In this document: positions 61,006 to 64,000 of the stretch, piece after piece | Layout of the letters: every line of letters begins with the position of its first letter | How positions within the stretch are numbered: position 1 is the first letter of the stretch | Source: Conexibacter woesei DSM 14684 | GTDB lineage: Bacteria > Actinomycetota > Thermoleophilia > Solirubrobacterales > Solirubrobacteraceae | Assembly: GCF_000025265.1 (NCBI RefSeq) | Contig: NC_013739.1 | Location: 5,442,001-5,506,000 of the forward strand | Direction of reading: 5' to 3' | DNA: 64,000 bases | Translations under genes and position numbers: made by a program | The notes under the pieces: generated by a model | Told to the model about the DNA's origin: nothing | Database searches by the model: none | What the model saw: the letters and a program-made list of their open reading frames with translations, nothing else

Positions 61006-61617
61006 ATGGCCGTCCCCGCCGAGCCCAGCGCGCGCACGCCGTGGAGAGACGGGCATTTCATCGGTGGCCATCCGATCCTCGATCTCGCGAACACGGTGTT
61101 CGACCGAGCGCACCCCGTCCCCGGCAACGAGCTGCTGGAGACGTCGTCGGACGTGCTCACGTGGTGTCAATCCGTCGGGCTGTTCGACAGCGCGCCGACG
61201 CTGCGCGGGTCTGTCGCGGACGGTCTGGCAGCCGAGGTGCGAGCCGTCCGCGAGCACGCGTGGGCGACCTTCGACGCGGTCGCGCGTGGAACGGCGGTAC
61301 CCGCGGGTGCGTTGGGGGCGCTCCTGGAGCGGAGCGGGACGGGCCTGCGCGCGGGCCGCGTTCACGACGTCGACGCCGACCTGCGGCACGTCGCCGCCGA
61401 CTGGGCCGCCCCTGGGGCGATCCCGGCGGCCCTGTCGCTGCTGGCGGTGCACGCGCTGTTCACGCTGCCGGCGGAGCGCGTGCGAGCGTGCGCCCGGTGC
61501 GGCTGGCTGTTCCTCGACTCCTCGCGCGGCGGACGCCGCCGCTGGTGCAGCATGAGCACGTGCGGAAACCGGGAGAAGGCCAGCCGTCACCGCCGGACGA
61601 CCCGGTCGGCAGGCTGA
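61006..61617 (+). CDS. CGNR zinc-finger transcriptional regulator (ABATE domain)
   Basis: 203 residues from ATG 61006, two bases after the kinase stop. N-terminal ABATE-type ligand domain (FIGGHPILDLANTVFDRAHP, and LLETSSDVLTWCQSVGLFD). C-terminal CGNR zinc finger: RACARCGWLFLDSSRGGRRRWCSMSTCGNREKASRHR with CxxC, WC and TCGNR. Probably a stress-responsive regulator. It may be co-transcribed with the two-component genes, or may act on the convergent epoxide-hydrolase-like gene 15 bp away. Confidence 0.92.
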   Translation: MAVPAEPSARTPWRDGHFIGGHPILDLANTVFDRAHPVPGNELLETSSDVLTWCQSVGLFDSAPTLRGSVADGLAAEVRAVREHAWATFDAVARGTAVPAGALGALLERSGTGLRAGRVHDVDADLRHVAADWAAPGAIPAALSLLAVHALFTLPAERVRACARCGWLFLDSSRGGRRRWCSMSTCGNREKASRHRRTTRSAG

Positions 61618-61632
61618 TCTCCGAGCGATCGG

Positions 61633-62526
61633 TCAGCTGCGGCCCTGCTGCTCGATCAGGCGGGCGATGAACGGGCGGGCGTGCGAGACGAACTCCCGGC
61701 TGTGGGTCTCGAGCAGGTAGTGCCCCGCGTCCAGAAGGTGGCTCTCCGCGGTCGGCAGGACGCGGTGGTAAGCGAGCACCTCGTCGAGGTCGTAGTAGGG
61801 ATCGTGGACGCCCCACACGATCAGGGTCGGAGGCTCGGCTTCCCGGTGGTAGCGCGCGATCTCCGGGAAGCGCGCGACGTGCGTCCGGTAGTCGGTGAAC
61901 AGCTCCCAGTGGGCGTCGAGGCCGTCGCCGCGGGAGATCGCGCGCCAGTCCAGCTCCCAGGTCTCCGGCGGCACCAGCTCCGCCAACCGCTCCGGCAGCG
62001 CCCACAGGTACTGGTGCTTCGTGCCCTCGTAGTGGAGCCACGGTTCGATTCGGCGCCTGTTCTCCTCCGTCGGATCGGACCAGTAGTCGCGCGAGGCGTC
62101 CCACTGCTTTCCGAGCCCCTCCTCGTGGGCGTTGCCGTTCTGGACGACCAGGCCGCGGACCGTCGACGGCGAGCGCGTCGCGAGCTGGTACCCGACCGCT
62201 GATCCGTAGTCGTGCAGATAGAGAATCTTGTCGGTGACTCCGAGCCCGGAGAGCCACTCCTCGACGACGTCGGCGATCCAGGCGAAGGTGTATGGCCCGC
62301 GCGGTTCAGGCAGCGACGACAGACCGAAGCCGGGCATGTCGGGAGCGACGACGCGGACGCCGAGATCGGCCAGCGGCTCGATCACGTGGCGGAACATCTG
62401 CGACGAGCCCGGGAAGCCGTGCAGCAGCACGAGCGTGAGCGGGCTGTCGTCCGGGCCGGCTTCGCGGTAGAAGACGCGAACCCCGGCGACCTCGGTCGAA
62501 CGGTGGCGCACGCGTGCAGCGAGCAT
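61633..62526 (-). CDS. Alpha/beta hydrolase, epoxide hydrolase/haloalkane dehalogenase-like
   Basis: 297 residues; ATG after AGGAG. HGFPG at 36-40 gives the oxyanion HGxP of this branch. The nucleophile is Asp D106 (YLHDYGSAVG). An acid Asp is in WGVHDPYYD, and the catalytic His in LDAGHYLLE. An Asp rather than Ser nucleophile marks epoxide hydrolases and haloalkane dehalogenases. The two Tyr of the epoxide-hydrolase lid cannot be placed with certainty, so the reaction stays open. Its upstream DNA shares a motif with the MarR gene promoter at 63284-63304. Confidence 0.87.
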   Translation of the reverse strand: MLAARVRHRSTEVAGVRVFYREAGPDDSPLTLVLLHGFPGSSQMFRHVIEPLADLGVRVVAPDMPGFGLSSLPEPRGPYTFAWIADVVEEWLSGLGVTDKILYLHDYGSAVGYQLATRSPSTVRGLVVQNGNAHEEGLGKQWDASRDYWSDPTEENRRRIEPWLHYEGTKHQYLWALPERLAELVPPETWELDWRAISRGDGLDAHWELFTDYRTHVARFPEIARYHREAEPPTLIVWGVHDPYYDLDEVLAYHRVLPTAESHLLDAGHYLLETHSREFVSHARPFIARLIEQQGRS

Positions 62527-62567
62527 GACCTGCTCCTTTCGTCTTCCGTCGGCACGACCGACGATCG

Positions 62568-62591
62568 GATAACCGTTGAAGTCCTATTACA
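62568..62591. promoter_or_regulatory. TAAC/TGAA/TATTACA motif shared with the MarR promoter
   Basis: GATAACCGTTGAAGTCCTATTACA (read as GATAAC at 62568, TGAA at 62577, TATTACA at 62585-62591) resembles GGTAAC...TGAATC...TATTACA at 63284-63304 just before the MarR gene. The sequence is otherwise AT-rich for this genome. It lies 42-65 bp upstream of the epoxide-hydrolase-like start, so it could be a MarR operator there. Confidence 0.4.
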
Positions 62592-62616
62592 GGGTTACCA
62601 CGGTTCCGCCCATGTC

Positions 62617-63261
62617 TCACGTTGGATTGAGCGCAGCGAGCTGTCTGCGGGCAGCCTCGACGAGGCCGGCCGGGTCGTCGGCGGCGAGCTTGACCATGAC
62701 GACCTCGCGCGGATCGTCTCGGTACGGCAGCACCAGCGGCTCACGCAACTCGACGGTGACGCGCGTCTGCTTGAGGATCGCGACCTTCGCGGCGGTGCCG
62801 TCGGGCCCGATCGCGAACTGGAGCGGGTCGTTGCGCGGCACGCGGTCGCGTTCGGCGCGCACGTCGGCGATCGCGTCCCACGGCACCAGCAGGTCGACCG
62901 AAGCACCGTGCCGGATGCGCAGGCCGCGCTCGTCGAGCAGGTGCGGGAAGACGCGCATCGCGGCGATGTAGCCGACCATCCACAGCAGCCCCCAGACGCC
63001 GAGCACGAGCGCCCCCAGCCGCGCCGGCTCCCACGGCAGCAGGAAATGGAAGACCGGCAGCTCGAGCAGCGAGCCGAACAGGAACGCGAGCAGCAACGGC
63101 GTCACGTCGCGGCTGTAGGGGAAGGCGACCGTCGTCGCCGTCACGCCCGGTCTGCGGCGGGTCGTCCACAGCGCCAGGCTGCGCCAGATCTTCCACTCCG
63201 TGCGCAGCAGCCGGCGCGGGAGGGCGGGACGACGGGCTCGTTCGGGCGTCTCGCTGGCCAC
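62617..63261 (-). CDS. Membrane protein with PH-like C-terminal domain, unknown function
   Basis: 214 residues from GTG 63261, seven bases after a GGAGG ribosome site. An Arg-rich cytoplasmic start, then two membrane helices (LLLAFLFGSLLELPVFHFLL and LVLGVWGLLWMVGYIAAM). The rest is a soluble domain with VPWDAIADVRAERD and REVVMVKLAADDPAGLVEAARRQLAAL, the pattern of bacterial PH-like domains. No known role. Divergent from a MarR regulator across a 44-bp gap, so it is a probable MarR target. Confidence 0.75.
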   Translation of the reverse strand: MASETPERARRPALPRRLLRTEWKIWRSLALWTTRRRPGVTATTVAFPYSRDVTPLLLAFLFGSLLELPVFHFLLPWEPARLGALVLGVWGLLWMVGYIAAMRVFPHLLDERGLRIRHGASVDLLVPWDAIADVRAERDRVPRNDPLQFAIGPDGTAAKVAILKQTRVTVELREPLVLPYRDDPREVVMVKLAADDPAGLVEAARRQLAALNPT

Positions 63262-63283
63262 CGGGTAACCTCCAGATCACAAG

Positions 63284-63304
63284 GTAACAATGAATCTATT
63301 ACAT
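63284..63304. promoter_or_regulatory. Candidate MarR operator between divergent genes
   Basis: GTAAC ... TTAC arms surround TGAATC within 63284-63304, the AT-rich centre of the 44-bp gap between the membrane-protein gene (start 63261) and the MarR gene (start 63306). Occupancy would cover the promoters of both genes. The arms are short, so this is a weak call. Confidence 0.35.
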
Positions 63305-63305
63305 C

Positions 63306-63764
63306 ATGAATAGCCTTCACGATATGCCGGAGCGCCACCGGGCTGCGCTCGACCGCGTGCTGGAGCTGACGATCCTGCTCGGCGACGACATGACGAGAGA
63401 GTTCGCCAGACGCGGGCTGACGCAGGCGCGCACGCAGCTGCTGTGGGCGATCGGCGAAGGCGGCCCGACGACGCAGCGAGCGCTCGCCGAGGCACTCGGC
63501 GTCAGCGCCCGCAACGTCACCGGCCTGGTCGACGGACTCGAACAGACCGGCTTCGTCACGCGCGAGCCCCACCCGACCGACCGCCGGGCGACGCTCGTGA
63601 CGCCAACCGCGCACGGCGCCGAGACGGTCGCCCAGCTGCGGCGCGACTACGCCGAGCTCGCCGAGCTGCTGTTCGGCAGGCTCCCCACCCCCCGCTTCGA
63701 CGAGTTCGCGAGAGCGCTGGACGAGATCGTCACAGCGCTCCGCGACGCGCTCGCGAGGGGGTGA
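63306..63764 (+). CDS. MarR-family transcriptional regulator
   Basis: 152 residues from ATG 63306; an internal ATG at 63324 is possible. Winged helix: TQARTQLLWAIGEGGPTTQRALAEALGVSARNVTGLVDGLEQTGFVTREPHPTDRRATLVTPTAHG, with the DRR wing typical of MarR. Flanking helices serve dimerisation. Such regulators usually repress themselves and a divergent gene, here the membrane protein, and are released by phenolics or oxidants. Confidence 0.93.
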   Translation: MNSLHDMPERHRAALDRVLELTILLGDDMTREFARRGLTQARTQLLWAIGEGGPTTQRALAEALGVSARNVTGLVDGLEQTGFVTREPHPTDRRATLVTPTAHGAETVAQLRRDYAELAELLFGRLPTPRFDEFARALDEIVTALRDALARG

Positions 63765-63783
63765 GGTCCGCTCTGCCCGGCGA

Positions 63784-64000
63784 CTACCTGCTGACCTTGA
63801 TCGAGGACCCCGCGGCCGAGGCGGCCAGGTAGCGAGCGTCACCCGACCACGAGATCGTGACCTTCCAGGTGCCGCGCGCCAGCTTCGGCAGCTTCAGCGT
63901 CACAGTGCCGCGCACGAGTCTGCCGCTGACGGTTCTGGTGACCTTGCCCTTCTTGAGCGTGATCCTCACCGTGCCGGTGGCCTTCGCGCCGCCCTTCGGC
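63784..64000 (-). CDS. C-terminal end of a protein with bacterial Ig-like domains (partial)
   Basis: The 5' part lies beyond the right edge. The visible last 72 residues read PKGGAKATGTVRITL, VRGTVTLKLPKLARGTWKVTISWSGD and AASAAGSSIKVSR, with stop at 63784. The G-T-V-x-L...L-x-x-G-x-W/Y-x-V...Y-SGD pattern is that of bacterial Ig-like domains found at the ends of exported actinobacterial proteins. Several Arg codons are AGA, as in the other exported proteins here. Identity of the protein cannot be told. Confidence 0.75.
   Translation of the reverse strand, partial: PKGGAKATGTVRITLKKGKVTRTVSGRLVRGTVTLKLPKLARGTWKVTISWSGDARYLAASAAGSSIKVSR

Overview
The window is very GC-rich (mostly G/C at third codon positions), densely packed and free of RNA genes, insertion sequences, phage genes and CRISPR arrays. 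The gene families present (ECF41-type sigma factor with its epimerase partner, CGNR zinc-finger regulator, several IclR regulators, Tat/lipoprotein binding proteins, FdhF/YdeP oxidoreductase) and candidate leaderless promoters point to a soil actinobacterium. A Thermoleophilia lineage such as Conexibacter or Solirubrobacter is my best guess, but it is an inference from style and not from a marker gene.

Layout. (1) 1-13.8 kb is a polysaccharide/sugar module. It holds two paralogous secreted right-handed beta-helix proteins (one cut by the left edge), a secreted clan-A-like glycoside hydrolase, a secreted FG-GAP repeat protein and a complete CUT1 sugar ABC transporter. The two beta-helix genes share a duplicated promoter: the same -35/-10 boxes and paired GGCGCC-centred palindromes 62-63 bp apart. 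A TetR/ABC-exporter pair is inserted in this region. (2) 13.8-16.6 kb holds an alpha/beta hydrolase, an MFS transporter and a TetR regulator. (3) 16.6-36.3 kb is one minus-strand array of 20 genes: two full oligopeptide-type ABC transporters, then Atz/Trz-like amidohydrolase, RidA, Gfo/Idh/MocA dehydrogenase, creatininase-family hydrolase, three PF04909-type amidohydrolases, a muconate-lactonizing-type enolase-superfamily enzyme, an unrecognised barrel-like protein and a terminal IclR regulator. Sixteen of its 19 junctions are 4-bp start/stop overlaps, two are 8-bp overlaps and one is a 3-bp gap. It looks like a single translationally coupled catabolic operon for an imported, probably nitrogen-containing, compound that I cannot name. 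(4) 36.3-45.6 kb has a very large secreted (alpha/alpha)6-glycosidase-like protein with tandemly duplicated N-terminal domains, an IclR gene, a U32-like protein with an aldehyde dehydrogenase, a third IclR, and a HemL-like aminotransferase. (5) 45.7-64 kb is mixed: Tat-exported sulfatase, GlxA-type AraC regulator and metallo-beta-lactamase, FdhF-like molybdoenzyme, ECF41 sigma plus epimerase, SQR-like flavoprotein, an MFS pump behind a CsoR-like operator, cupin, ANTAR protein, a lipoprotein/response regulator/histidine kinase operon, CGNR regulator, epoxide-hydrolase-like enzyme, membrane protein, MarR regulator, and the 3' end of an Ig-like-domain protein at the right edge.

Two themes recur. 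Several regulators sit beside readable operators (TetR at 5.1 kb, ECF41 at 53.7 kb, AraC at 48.3 kb, a CsoR-type site at 57.4 kb). In addition, exported proteins use the AGA arginine codon far more than cytoplasmic and membrane proteins do. No gene-free stretch exceeds about 290 bases; the largest (13546-13831) is regulatory DNA.
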